Below, one piece after another: positions 36,160 to 62,603 of a stretch of 64,000 nucleotides of DNA. The position numbers and the translations under genes are program-made. Source of the DNA: Rapana venosa. Its lineage: Eukaryota; Mollusca; Gastropoda; Neogastropoda; Muricidae. The stretch covers positions 63,306,289-63,370,288 of the forward strand of contig CM054143.1 of the NCBI GenBank assembly GCA_028751875.1, in the 5' to 3' direction. The notes beneath the pieces were generated by a model. It did no database searches, was not told where the DNA came from, and worked only from the letters and a program-made list of their open reading frames with translations. Each line of letters opens with the position of its first letter. The stretch's first letter is position 1.

Positions 36160-37289
36160 AGGGTAAAGAAAGCCGCAAAACTGGCTTGAAGGCAGCTTCC
36201 TCTCTTTAAGATCTACCTTCGATGTCCAGTTCTTCCTAACGTTTCTTCCTTCAGGACAGCAGCTGAGCAGATCATCTACCAACAATGACTTGGACCAGGC
36301 AGTCAGGACAGCACGTTACAGTCTGCTTGTTCTTCAGCATCCCAACACATCTCCTTCAGCCCACCCTCCCACCTTCCTCTCCACCAGGTCCACCAGCCCT
36401 CACCCCAGACCATGAGGCCGCCCTTCCCATTCTATCTGCAGCTCCCTAACGAAACAAAAAAGCATCAACGTAGGAGAACATGTTAATGGTCCAATCACCC
36501 GTATCTATGACTCCACATGATTGATGCCCAAAAAGAACCAGCACTGTAGCAGATATCGGACAATCTGGCTTAGAGAACCTGAACCGTGTTGGAGGGTGAT
36601 GTTGACAGGGAGAGGTGGGGGGGGGAGGAAGGGGGGGGGGGTGGGGGGGGGGGTAGGGGGATAGGGGACTCAGCAGGCTCACACACTCACAGGGTGTGTC
36701 CTAAACGCTGTCAGGCGTGTCATGGACTGAAGTGAAGCCTGACGGATTGTGATGCTAATAGCCGTCACTGCAGTCAGGGACTGTGTCAATGCCATCAGGG
36801 GACTCTGCCAGCCCTCCCTTGATGCCCCCTACATCAGACATCAACCCTCCAGAGAAATGATCCCCCCTCTCCCAGCAGGCCAACCACCCCCCCCCCCTTT
36901 CCGACCCTCCCCACCCCACCCCTTCCCCTCCTCCTGCTATTGCTACAGTACTGAGATGCCAATCTGCTGAAGGGATAATCCCCCTACTGTCAATCACACG
37001 CTCACTGAACCGCATCCTCCCAAGTGGCTGAAAGATTATGGATGGGGGTGTCATTGACTGGATACACTGTTGGCTTGGAGAGATTGGGGATGGGGGGGGG
37101 GAGGAGGGGGAGAAATGGGGAGAAAGGGGTCGGGTGAAAAAGCAGAAAGTGAGAAAGTGAAAGAAAATGTCACATAGGTTTTCTCCATCTAAAAAAAAAT
37201 CAAGGGAAGCATCCTATAAACACACTGCCAAATCTTGGTTGGACCATGTCGGCTCTTGAAAGCTGGCTTCAGCCTCAAACTCCTGCCCA
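36160..37289. other. Gene-free stretch
   Basis: Moderately GC-rich single-copy-looking DNA, with G runs at 36617-36662 and 37091-37110. No exon was recognised. Confidence 0.5.
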
Positions 37290-37830
37290 CCACCGCTTGC
37301 AGTAGAATGCGTTTCATCACAGGCACAGCCAAAACCGCTTGTTTTGTTCGTTGCCACTTCGTTAATGTAGCCTCCGAGTTCAGATTTGTCAGTTACACGG
37401 GATTATATGCACAGTTTTTGACCTGCTTTCTTGTGTTTACCTCGACATACTAGGCTAGCATACATCCAACTAGCGCGATTGATGGACAACTCCTGAGACT
37501 TACTGTGCATGCGACAAATCAATATTTATTTCCTTAGGATATTTTGTCGTCTGCTATTCCGTGTCCGCTTCATCCACGCACTCGCATGCATTTGAACTTT
37601 TATCTTCTTATTTTTTTCAGACAAAAACGTATCTTCAGTTTACTGTCATCGTTAATGAGAATATTTTCGATAGACAAGCATTGAATTTCAAGGGTTTTTA
37701 AGAAGGTGTTTGACACAGGTTGTCATTTTGGTCATTTTCAACAAGATTCAGTCTTAAAAAAATACTGTTTAATCTGAAAATGACCAATACAGAATTCTGT
37801 TGAAAATGGAAGGAATATCACCCATGCATT
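37290..37830 (+). repeat. Diverged duplicated segment, copy 1
   Basis: Shares the block order with 39910-40440: TACACGGGATTATATGCACA, CATCCAACTAGCGCG, GAGAATATTTTCGATAGACA, TTTCAAGGGTTTTTAAG, GAATTCTGTTGAAAATGGAA, TATCACCCATG. Same orientation, estimated ~70% identity by eye. No coding signal or known TE motif is seen. Confidence 0.7.
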
Positions 37831-39560
37831 CGTCCATTTCTTCTGTATACCTTTCTTTTCTTTCTTCTTATTTGTTTCTTGCCCCTGTTCTGTTCTCCCC
37901 TCCTCCTTTTTATTCTGTTCTGTCCACTTTTCCTTCTCTACGTTCTTTGTTGTTGTTGCTGCTGTTGTGTTTGGTTTTGTTCCCCATTTCTTCAGTTTGC
38001 TCTTTCTGGTTTTTTGTTGCTTTTGCTGGTTGGTCTTGTGTTTCTACCACTTTCTTTCTCGTTATCAACCTTCTTCCGTCTTCTTCTTTCACCATCCGTT
38101 TGTTTGTTTGTTTTTATTGCACTTTTACATTACGAGTTCTTTCATCTTGTACTTCCACATCTGTTTCTTTAGTTTCTTATGTTTTTTTTTGCATTTTCTT
38201 ATGATTCTAATTCTGATACTTTCAACCAACAGTTCATCTGATCCTAACAAAAATGCACAAATTAAGAATGAAGGAATATGTATATACACACTCTTCAGTC
38301 CTTTTATGCATCCATGCATGCGTACTACCTCTCTCTCTCTCAAACACACACACTCGCATACATCATCTTGGTACCACCTGCATTTCCCACTTAACCCCAC
38401 CTTTTTATATTTGAATAAGTTAAAAGTATCTATTGTGCTAAAACACTCCCCCTCCTCTCTTACCAAAAACAACCGCAACATGTTTGCCCATTCCCTATTC
38501 TTGCTCTCACACTCACTCACACAGACGACTGGCCATCACTTCTCTTATGCCCCTTCCCACATACAGCTCTCTATCCATCCTGCCATTCTGTCTAACATCC
38601 TTTTTCCTTAAAACACCCCTCCATGCCTAAAAACGCAAGAAACACAAAGGTTTGTTTCTGTGTCACGTCTTGTATCATGATATCCACCTGCCTTTTGTGT
38701 CCACATGTGGGGCCAGTTAAGAAATGAAGGTCTAGTGTAAAGGTTAGTGTTAGCAATTAACATTGGTAACTTGGAAAGGGCTGTCGGTCAGCTGGCTTGT
38801 CTGCCTGTATGCATGCATGCATGAGGACACAATGGCACATAGACACAATGGTACCTAGCTTTTGATACAATGGTTTGGAAGTTTTCCTTAAATCACAAAT
38901 CACCTGTTTCTGTTGCTTCAACGATTGGATTTTTTATGACAATGTTCCAGTTCTGGAATCAGCTCAAAGGTTTCCAGCAGCCTACCTTTGTTTTCAAACA
39001 GCCTGTGGGTGTTTTCAAAAGAACCAAAATTAAGTAGATAAACGAAGGAACAAGCCTAAAGGTATGGTTATCTCTTGCATTTTCCCATATTTTGATTACA
39101 ATTTTTCAGCTCTGAAATCAGCGAATTCTGGCCTATGTATTTTTGAAAAATCGTATCTGTTTCCAAAGGAACCCAAGTTGAACTGATGAACGGAGATAGA
39201 TACTACCCCAAATAAAACCACGTGAGAAAAACCTGCTCTTTTATATGCTAGCCTTTTTTCTATTCCCACTAACCCTAAACATACATATCCTACCCCTTTC
39301 TCCAAATGACAAAAGAACTAGTAGATAAACTATGAATTAGCCCAAAATAAACTATATATGCAAAAAAGCCTGCTCTTTTACTTGCTACCTTTAAATTCTA
39401 TTTCCAATAACCTAGCCACACATAACCTACCCCTCCTTCCAACTATCAGTTTCCCTTTCATACTTCTTCTACAATGTCAAGTACGATTCCCCTACTCTTC
39501 CCACAAAAACCTAATTACATAATATACATGCACATGCTCACACACACACACTGAGCGCCA
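37831..39560. other. Gene-free stretch with a weak internal duplication
   Basis: Pyrimidine-rich 37840-38200. At 38940-39420, short blocks recur (TTCTGGAATCAGC / CTCTGAAATCAGC; AAAACCTGCTCTTTTATATGCTA / AAAGCCTGCTCTTTTACTTGCTA), hinting at an old tandem duplication. No gene. Confidence 0.5.
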
Positions 39561-39715
39561 TTGTACAACCTGTTCCACCTTTTGGAAGAGTAGGCTATTG
39601 TGTGCCAGTTGGAAAGGATAACAAGAGGTTTGAAACTACGTGCACACGAGGACTAAAACATTTTTAAAAAGCACATGAGTGCTTATCTACTATCCTCGAA
39701 ATGGAAGAATAAAAT
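39560..39715 (+). mobile_element. SINE-A, 3' body fragment
   Basis: Contains GGAAGAGTAGGCTATTGTG, GACTAAAACATTTTTAAAAAG and GCACATGAGTGCTTATC followed by ATCCTCGAAATGG. Diverged and without a head. Confidence 0.72.
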
Positions 39716-39796
39716 ACCCACACACACAATTCTGTCAGGCATCCATTTACAATGTCTGTTCTCAATCTACCTACAGAGTACATCACCACCTTCCAC

Positions 39797-39797
<1 letters not shown>

Positions 39798-39858
<61 letters not shown>
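39798..39858 (+). repeat. Poly-C tract, 61 nt
   Basis: Sixty-one uninterrupted C. Confidence 0.9.
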
Positions 39859-39909
39859 TTCCTCATTTCTTTTTGGCTTGAGCGTTAGGCACCACTTCCA
39901 TTGAAATGT

Positions 39910-40440
39910 TTTACCTTGTACCTGTTTCGTACAGCGAAAACACTTGTTTAGTCTATTACTACTTTGTTAATATTATAGCCTTCAAGCTCTGCTTTCATCC
40001 ATTACACAGGATTCAATGCACAGTTCTGGCCTTGCTCTGTCGTTTTGAACTCTGAATAACAAACATCCATCCAACATGGTGATCAGAAACAACTTCTGGA
40101 AACTTACTGCCCATGCACCAAATTAACTTTTACCTCCTTGGAGACTTTGCTGTCTGCTAGTCCTTGTTCGTTTCGTCCACGCGCTCACACGTAACTCGAA
40201 CCTTTTATTATTTTTGCGCACAGAAATGTATCTCTAGTTTATCATCATCCTTGACGAGAATATTTTCGATAGATAAGCCTTGATTTTCAAGGGTTTTCAA
40301 AGAGGAGTTTGTCACAAGTTTGTCATTTTCAAAAGGATTCGAGGTCTTGGATATGATATTCCTTTTTTTTAAAATCAGAAAATCATCAATATGGAATTCC
40401 ATTGAAAACGGAGGGAAAAATCACCCATGGAAAGTGTGTG
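39910..40440 (+). repeat. Diverged duplicated segment, copy 2
   Basis: TACACAGGATTCAATGCACA, CATCCAACATGGTGATC, GAGAATATTTTCGATAGATA, TTTTCAAGGGTTTTCAAAG, GGAATTCCATTGAAAACGGA, AATCACCCATG, in the same order and orientation as 37290-37830. It may be an old duplication or two copies of an unknown element. Confidence 0.7.
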
Positions 40441-40632
40441 TGCTTGTAGGTATGTGAGAGTAAATGTGCAAGCACACGCAAGTGTGTGTGAGCGTCTTTG
40501 TGTGTTTTTTAATGCATTCTTCATGTATTTTTCTTGTGTCTTTCGCGATAATTATACATATCAATGTGCCTGTCAGTATTGTAATTGCCCTTCATGGGAT
40601 GATTAAAGTGTTTTTGACTTGACTTTGACTTC
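40425..40632 (+). mobile_element. LINE family delta, 3' UTR fragment
   Basis: Shares the block GTGCCTGTCAGTATTGTAAT, GGGATGATTAAAGTG and the TTGACTTGACTTTGAC tail with the end of the element at 24624-25705, preceded by TG-rich UTR sequence. No coding part remains. Confidence 0.8.
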
Positions 40633-40805
40633 ACAAGTACCAGGGCACATGAGCCACAGCATAAAGCAAGGGAAGTAACCAGTCAAATTATCCTGACCAA
40701 CAGAATCAAAATTACTTCCCTTAGAAAAGCTCATGGAACTTTCTCCTACCATCCCCTCTCATAAAGGTTCCTAGGTCTCTCTCTCTCTCTCTCTCTCTAC
40801 ACACA

Positions 40806-41125
40806 TGGGATAGCCTAGTGGTCAGAACATTGCGCTCGCAATCAGACGACCCAGGTTCGAATACTGTTCAAGAGGATTTTTTCTCTGCAGTGCAGACTCC
40901 ACTCCCCAAAAGTCCTTCGGATGAAACTATAAACCGAGGCCCTGTGTGCAAACACTCGCAAAACATATTGCGCACTCGTTCAATCCTGCTCCACTTTTCA
41001 AAAGAGTAGGCCATTGTGTGCCGTGGGAATAAATGACAACATTTACAAAAAACCCATACACACGGGGACTGGATGTAAAAACAAGCACATGAGTGCTTAT
41101 TCCATTATCTTCAATATAAAAGAAT
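40806..41125 (+). mobile_element. SINE-A, full length
   Basis: Head GGGATAGCCTAGTGGTCAGA with B-box-like CAGGTTCGAATACTG, then the common body (CTTCGGATGAAACTATAAAC, AGAGTAGGCCATTGTGTGCC) and the GAGTGCTTATTCCATTATC tail. Confidence 0.88.
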
Positions 41126-41253
41126 AAATAAATAAATATCTCTGCATGCCCACTCTCTCTCTCTTTCTCTCTGAAAATAAAAGTTTGACTTTGACTTTCT
41201 CTGCCCCCTTGCTCTCTTTTTCTCTGTCCCCTCACTCTCTTTCCCTGCCCCCC

Positions 41254-41254
<1 letters not shown>

Positions 41255-41314
<60 letters not shown>
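41255..41314 (+). repeat. Poly-C tract, 60 nt
   Basis: Sixty uninterrupted C. Confidence 0.9.
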
Positions 41315-41316
<2 letters not shown>

Positions 41317-41503
41317 TCACTTTCTCAGCTTCCCATTTCTTTCTCAGGCCCCTCCCTCCCTTCCCCCTTTCTCTCTCTGACTGAGTCTTCAACAATACCA
41401 ACAATCAAGGAGAAGATGTCAGCAGTTGTGGGAATAAGTCCTAAAGAACACACAGACAAGATGAAACAACAACAGAATCAGTCCGTTAACACGGCCAGAG
41501 TTC

Positions 41504-41524
41504 ACAGAGAGAGAGAGAGAGAGA

Positions 41525-41598
<74 letters not shown>

Positions 41599-41632
41599 GA
41601 GAGCAAGAGAGAGAGAAAGAGAGAGAGAGAGA
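41504..41632 (+). repeat. (GA)n microsatellite
   Basis: GA with a GACAGACAGACAGACAG patch. Confidence 0.94.
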
Positions 41633-41756
41633 TGGAAAACCATAATGACCATGCCATGAAATTTCCACTACATCCTATCTCTAGATTAGGGTTTTTCAAA
41701 ATAAACAGAGACATAAATTATCTCCATACAATTACAACATTCTATTTTTTCCCAAT

Positions 41757-42024
41757 CCTTGGCTAGAGCTCCAAGGCTCATCAATGGTGTTTGATTTTGC
41801 GTATGTGACAGTTTTTGCCCCCCATTCAGGTAGCCACATTCCACCTTCAGGGATGATGTCTAAACACGACACCGGAATGCTTGCATTTTTCAACATTTTG
41901 TCATTCGTTCCCACTGGCAAGCAACAGTCTACTCTTTCAAAAGGCAGAACGGGTTTTGATGAGAGCACAAGATATTTTGCGCCTATTCCCGCACGGAATC
42001 TCAGTTTATACTATATACACACAA

Positions 42025-42055
<31 letters not shown>

Positions 42056-42200
42056 TGTATGTATGTATGTATGTATGTATGTATGTATATAGTCTCATCC
42101 ACAGGAATTTAGGGGGGGAAGAGGAGTCGGCACTGATGTTAACTGGAGGGGAAGAAAAATAAGATCCCTGAACGGGCGTTTCAGTGGCAGCTCAAACTGA
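41757..42200 (-). mobile_element. SINE-A with module Y and an internal (ATGT)n expansion
   Basis: In plus view, module Y (41757-41862) is followed by the SINE-A body (GCAGAACGGGTTTTGATGAG, GGAATCTCAGTTTATACTAT). It is interrupted by (ATGT)n at 42028-42089 and resumes with AGTCTCATCCACAGGAATTT and GGCACTGATGTTAACTGG. It lies about 75 bp downstream of the NUDT21 exon 6 donor. Confidence 0.75.
42028..42089 (+). repeat. (ATGT)n microsatellite inside a SINE
   Basis: About 15 uninterrupted ATGT units replacing the short TATA-rich point of the SINE-A body (normally TTTATAGTCTCATCC). Confidence 0.93.
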
Positions 42201-42273
42201 TCGCAGGTGGTCAGATTGGAAGCACAACGGTCTATAACCCCAACATGCCAACTCGAAGCGAGCGAGTGCCTTA

Positions 42274-57390
<15,117 letters not shown>

Positions 57391-57899
57391 GGTAATGAGT
57401 GATGAAGAAATGATAAATGTAAGCAAAAATGCAGTAAAAGGATGAGCTAGTAGTGCCGATCGGCGACCAACAATCAACACGCCGCCTTTTACACAAGAGT
57501 CGGAAGTAGCAAAGCAAGGGAGCTTATTCTTAAGGAAACTGTAGAGAAGAGTTATCTTTCTCTATGCCATTCGTATCTAGGCTACCATCATCATCATCAT
57601 GCTCACACGCTGATTGTTTTTCGGTTGTTCATGAAAGAACTACGTAATATTATTTTCTTTAAAAAAAACCTGCGATATCAAGTGTGTGTGTGTGTGTGGT
57701 GTGTGCGTGTGCGCGCTGCATTTCTTTGCAGGTTAACGTATTTCATAACGTTTTCCCTGCCCCCTGTCCACCCCGCCACATTCTGAGATGTCTCCTTCCC
57801 CAGAACTTCCATCACACCGTAGTGTGTGGGTGGTTGTTCATATTCATATACTCATACACTTGATGAAAATTATAGACGTATTTTTCCACGCATTTGTCT
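57391..57899 (-). promoter_or_regulatory. NUDT21: NUDT21 5' UTR and presumed promoter region
   Basis: About 150 bp upstream of the ATG is mixed-sequence DNA with a few CG dinucleotides (GATCGGCGACCAAC..CACGCCGCC in plus view). No TATA box at a convincing distance. Upstream lie (CATCATCATCATC) at 57589-57601 and TG repeats at 57681-57705. The transcription start cannot be placed. Confidence 0.4.
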
Positions 57900-58140
57900 C
57901 AAAAATGTATTATTCAAGCGCTTTATGTATCAGATTCAGTTGCTCGTGCACTTTATAATTATTTCAGAGCTTCCTTTATTCGCGCACTCAGAGATTCATT
58001 TATTCATGCACCATAAAAATTATTCATTTATTCGCGCACTGTATATCATAGCTTTATTTATTCATGCACTTTATATCATAGACTTATTTATTCATGCACT
58101 TTATTATAATCTCATACATTCATTTATTTACGCACAGGCT
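57900..58140 (+). repeat. Degenerate ~35-40-bp tandem repeat
   Basis: Imperfect units of TTTATTCATGCACTTTATA + TCATAGAC with TTCGCGCAC variants, A/T-rich, upstream of the NUDT21 5' end. Confidence 0.7.
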
Positions 58141-58539
58141 ACAGATATAGATTCCGAGACTTTAATGCAAAGTTACCAAATTATTTCTGGATTTTAATTC
58201 TCACTCTCTGGAGAAGAAAAAGAAAAGACAAACAAAAACAACTTTATAAGAATTCCTATTGTACATAGAGATAAATGTAAATGTTTTAGTTCACTGCTGT
58301 ATCTGCCTTTTCTTGTCAGAAGTCAGTCAGGTCGCTGGTTTCGTAGCATAGACTTTGTACGCCGTTTAGGTATTTCTGGTACTGTTGGCTTACATTGTAT
58401 ATAAAGGTAAAGGTGTCCCAAACCTATAAGGTGGTAGGGGAGCGAGGCATCATAAACCTCACTTCTCTAGGGGCCAGCATATTGAGGGTGGCGCCCATCT
58501 CCTCTCCCTCACTGTTTTATCTTCCCTGACCCTAAAGAG

Positions 58540-59024
58540 CTGAGAGACACCCTGAGGGCGGTCTGAGAGACGAGAGGACTGGAGAAAGGTGGTTGACAAA
58601 GCTTCGAAAGAGCCCCAAAGGATTCGGAATCTGAGGGACAGGATAGCCTAGTGGTTAGAACATTGCGCTCGCAATCTGACGACCCGGGTTCGATTCCCGT
58701 TAAAGGGGATATTTTCCCCTGGAGTTAACATCAGTGCCGACTCCACTCTCCCCCAAAGTCCTTCGGATGAGACTATAAACCGAGGCCCCGTGTGCGAACG
58801 CACGCAGAACATTTGCGCACACGTTAAAACCCGTTCCGCTTTTCGGAAGAGTAGGCCATTGTGTGCCGGTGGGAACGGATGACAAAATTTACAAAACTGC
58901 ATACACACGGGGACTGGTGCAATAAAGCACACAAGTGCTTATTCCATTATCCTCAATATAAAAGAATATAAAAGAATTTTTAATAAAAGAATGTGAAAGG
59001 GATCGGTGACGGTAATGGTGATGG
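58540..59024 (+). mobile_element. LINE 3' fragment carrying a SINE, nested in SINE-B
   Basis: The left part (58540-58634) has a frame reading RREDWRKVVDKASKEPQRIR then NLRD, which looks like the C-terminus of an RTE-like LINE ORF. The right end (58990-59024) is a GGTGACGGTAATGGTGATGG tail. Between them sits a tRNA-SINE (58635-58985) bordered by GAATCTGA / GAATGTGA. The 13-bp duplication in SINE-B brackets the whole unit. Confidence 0.75.
58635..58985 (+). mobile_element. SINE-A (tRNA-derived), best full-length copy
   Basis: The tRNA-like head GGGACAGGATAGCCTAGTGG has A-box TAGCCTAGTGGTT and B-box GGGTTCGATTCCC. The body follows: GGAGTTAACATCAGTGCCGA, CTTCGGATGAGACTATAAAC, CGCTTTTCGGAAGAGTAGGC, CATTGTGTGCCGGTGGGAAC. 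The tail is GGGGACTGG...GCTTATTCCATTATCC and AATATAAAAGAAT repeats. It is nested in a LINE remnant within SINE-B. Confidence 0.9.
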
Positions 59025-59190
59025 TGACCCTAAAGAGGCAGGTATCCATTTACAGCTGGGTGAACCAGGGGACTGTACTGATGCCAAGGCGCACAAGCGG
59101 TCACCCATCCAACTAGTAACCACGTTCGATGCTGCTTAACGTGGCTGGGGGAAAGCGAGTGTTCTGACCACTGAGCTATCCCGTCCCCAT

Positions 59191-59960
59191 TGTATTACAT
59201 TTTCAAAATATATGATTTTCTCTTCTTTCATCCTCAGGTATGACATTATCTGACCGACTCGCATTGAAATAATGTTAATGGGATTGATACTAAAAACAGT
59301 TGTGTTTTTATCAGATCGAGGTGACACTGTTCTGTTCTAATCAAACTCGTTTCAGTTTCATTAGTAAAGGAGAAATAGCGGAATTTTTCGGTGCACGAGT
59401 CGAGAATTGAAAGCCTCTATACTGATGCCGGCATTTGTCTGTTTCCCCGTGTTAGTGCTCGCATGTGTCTAGGACAGTGTAGTTCAGAATGTTGAGACCT
59501 AAAATGTATTATTGATTTTTTTTTTTTAGGTACATAACGTTTAAGAAATAAGTTATAGATATCTAGTGCCAGAATAGCATTGCTTGTGATTTGAATAATT
59601 CAGCTGAGCAAAGTGACACAGGGTAAAGTCTTCCTTGACGCGTGTAATGCCGCTTCCTTTCAATACATCCCTTTTTGCGGCAGCTTCTTATGAATGTTGG
59701 TAGCTAATGAAGAAGGCAGCCGTGTTCTTTGCCGAACGAGAAAACTCCAAGCATCAGCAACCATCCCTAAGAAAAAAAGAGTTTGTATCGGATACCGATA
59801 GATAAACGTCGCTTGCAGCTGGGAAGGGTGCGGTGAGAGTGAGGGATGCCTGTGAGAAATCTGGTAAACCTGATGCTTGAAATAATCTGTCTGCGGTAAC
59901 AGGTTATAATGATCATTATATAAACAATCTGCGTGACCGATTGGAATACATTTGAGTATA
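59191..59960. other. Gene-free stretch
   Basis: A/T-rich, single-copy-looking. No recognised element or exon. Confidence 0.5.
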
Positions 59961-59965
59961 AGGAC

Positions 59966-59968
<3 letters not shown>

Positions 59969-60038
<70 letters not shown>
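59969..60038 (+). repeat. (GA)n microsatellite, 3' side of LINE beta
   Basis: About 70 bp of pure GA directly joined to the ATATC-repeat tail of the LINE. Confidence 0.95.
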
Positions 60039-60040
<2 letters not shown>

Positions 60041-62515
60041 TGATATGATATGATATTTATTCAAAAAGGCCATGGCCCCTTAGAAGGGGGTTGTACAAAA
60101 CATTGTTGACAAGACACATCCACATTAACAATTTGCTACACACTCACTTCGCCTTTTAAAGGCTTTGTACAAATACATGCTTAATCTCTTAACAGTAGTT
60201 TCAGTTGTTGCTGACGTTAACAATATTAGTTTAAACAGACATGGATACCTGGAATATTTTGCCGGAATAAATTGTTCTATGATATCTTTTAATTCTGGAC
60301 AAGAAAGTACAAAGTGAACCTCATCTTCTATTGAATCCTTACACAGTGGACATATCAAAGCTCTACCATCTGAGTTACTATAGCGTTTTGAATAGACAAA
60401 TATATCTGAAATTCCGAATCTAAATTTGGTCATGATACGCTTTATGTGTTTATCAATATTCATAAACATGTAGGTTGGTACCTGATTCAAATGTGTGAAC
60501 AGTCTATAAAAATCAAATCTATCACTATTTTGAACATGAGAATTCCAGTCCTGCCATCGACATTCTACCAGCCTCTCTGTAAATGTACAAATAAATTCTT
60601 TTACATCTTCCACACCTTGATTAATCCAAACAAAGCCAAAGCCATATTCAAACAATTTCATTCTTACAACCGATAACCAGTTTCTTTTGCCCCTATTATC
60701 CAAGTCTAATAACATCTTGTAAGCCTTAAAAGGTAATCTTTGTGTATCCATCTGAGTTAATTTTAACCAATAGCTAATACATTTCACTGCAGAAAGTATC
60801 CTTAATGGATATCTAGCTGTTTCACCATATACAAGGTCATTGGGTGTTTGTGGAGATACTCCAAGAAATTTCTTTAATGCAAACAAATGAACTTTTTCAC
60901 AGTGTACAGCAGCAGCATCAAGTCCCCAAATTTCAGATCCATATAAAAGAGCAGGCTGAATTTGAGTATCAAATATTTTCAAAAGCAAAGTGAGAGATTC
61001 ATTGTTTAATGACGCTAATTTCTTCATTATACACAATAACGTACATTTTGCTCTACTGGAAAGATCCCTGCATGCAGAATTAAAACTAAGACGAGTAGAA
61101 AAGTAAAATACCCAAATATTTGTACACATTTACTACAGGCATCAGAACATCTTCATATTTCCATTTTTCTCTTTCAGAAAGATAACCTCCTTTTCTAAAT
61201 ACAACAATGTTACTTTTTGCCATGTTGACTTTTAATTGCAAAGAGACAGCAGCTTTCTGTAGACTGTTCAGCTGCGTTTGCAACCCAACCACTGTTTCTG
61301 ACATCAAAACAACATCGTCAGCAAGCAAAAGAATGAAAATCTCTATGAATTCATTTGTAAAAGTGGCACCATGACGCCCAGAAGATACGACTTCTTGTGT
61401 TAATTCATTTATGAAGATAGAAAACGGAAGAGGACTACAGATGTCACCTTGCTTCACGCCATTTGTACAGTTAATATAATCAGTTAACACAGCGCCAGAT
61501 CGCACTCTTGCTTTTACAGAATCATACATACTTAATATGCACTTATACATTTTCCCACGAATACCGTTTTTAAACAATACAGGCCACGGTAAACTTCTGT
61601 TGATAGAGTCAAATGCCTTTTCGAAATCGATAAAGGCAACATATAGTTTACGATTTAGACTAAACTGTTTCTGAATAAATGCCATCAAAGTAAAGATATG
61701 ATCAATAGTTGAGTAGTTTTTCTTGAAGCCTGCTTGATATTCGCCAGTTAAGTTATTCTCTTCTACCCACTCCTGTAATCTTCTATTGATAATAGCACCA
61801 TATAATTTACTACAAACATTACATAAAGAAATACCTCTATAATTACTTGGATTGTTAGCATTACCTTTCTTATATAAAGGAATAACAATAGATTCTGATC
61901 AACTTTCTGGATATATACCTTTATCAAACAAATTATTTAAAAAGTTAGCTAGAAAGTCTACAATAAAATTTGATCTACAAGCAAATTTTAGAATTTCACT
62001 TACAATACCATCTGGGCCAGCAGCTTTACCTGTTTTCAGTTTCCTTAAAGCTAACACAATTTCTTCTCTTGAGATGCGCTGATTTAAATAATCAGAAGCA
62101 TACTCATAAGCAGTTTCATCAGCTTCGTATGTCAAATTGTTATCATTACCTACATTTCGTTCAAGTAACTCTGTAAAGTGCTGAAACCATGTGTCTACAC
62201 TAATATTATTCGGTGGGTGTTTTCTGATTTGAATTTTTCTGTTTATGACATTCCAAAATTCTTTTTGATCACCAACCGAATTAATCAACGTAGTCAATAA
62301 AGATTTGTCAAAGTCTTTTTTCTTTCGTTTCAATAGATTTTTATACTCTCTCCTAGCTTTACAAAAGGATTCACGATTAACTGTAGAAGATACACGGCGA
62401 TAGTTCCTTAACAATTTACGTACATTTCTTTTACTGATACGACATTCCGTGTCATACCAGTCATCTTCTTTGACAGTTTTGCCCAAACATATCTTCTTTT
62501 TCATACATTCTGCTG

Positions 62516-62519
<4 letters not shown>
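60039..62519 (-). mobile_element. Nearly intact-ORF LINE (family beta) inside a (GA)n array
   Basis: About 2.5 kb truncated between endonuclease and RT. It reads through a pre-RT region (DDWYDTECRISKRNVRKLL), the RT core (FIDFEKAFDSINR, GVKQGDICSPLPFSIFINEL, LLLADDVVLMSE), thumb (YKYLGI) and C-terminal CPLCKDSIEDEVHFVLSCPEL, to a stop near 60125. It has only two lesions: an in-frame TGA at 61899-61901, where the family context (YPES-W-SE) suggests Trp, and an apparent 1-nt insertion in a T-run near 61110. The catalytic box is LADD. The 3' UTR is about 90 bp with hairpin-forming GGCCATGGCC / CCCCTTAGAAGGGG, then (ATATC) repeats and (TC)n. C-terminal similarity to family alpha is moderate (estimated by eye). 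Confidence 0.9.

Positions 62520-62598
<79 letters not shown>
62520..62598 (+). repeat. (GA)n microsatellite, 5' side of LINE beta
   Basis: About 78 bp of pure GA between the LINE beta truncation point and the 3' end of another element. Confidence 0.95.

Positions 62599-62603
<5 letters not shown>

Larger units (their letters stand above)
58402..59190 (-). mobile_element. SINE-B split by a nested insertion (parts 58402-58539 and 59025-59190)
   Basis: The two parts together form one minus-strand SINE-B. TGACCCTAAAGAG, internal to SINE-B, is duplicated at both edges of the break (58527-58539 and 59025-59037), a 13-bp TSD generated by the 485-bp insertion between them. Confidence 0.88.

Noticed and set aside
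58635..58710. Genuine tRNA gene
   Set aside because: A- and B-box-like motifs are present, but there is no matching acceptor stem and the sequence continues into a SINE body found at many loci.
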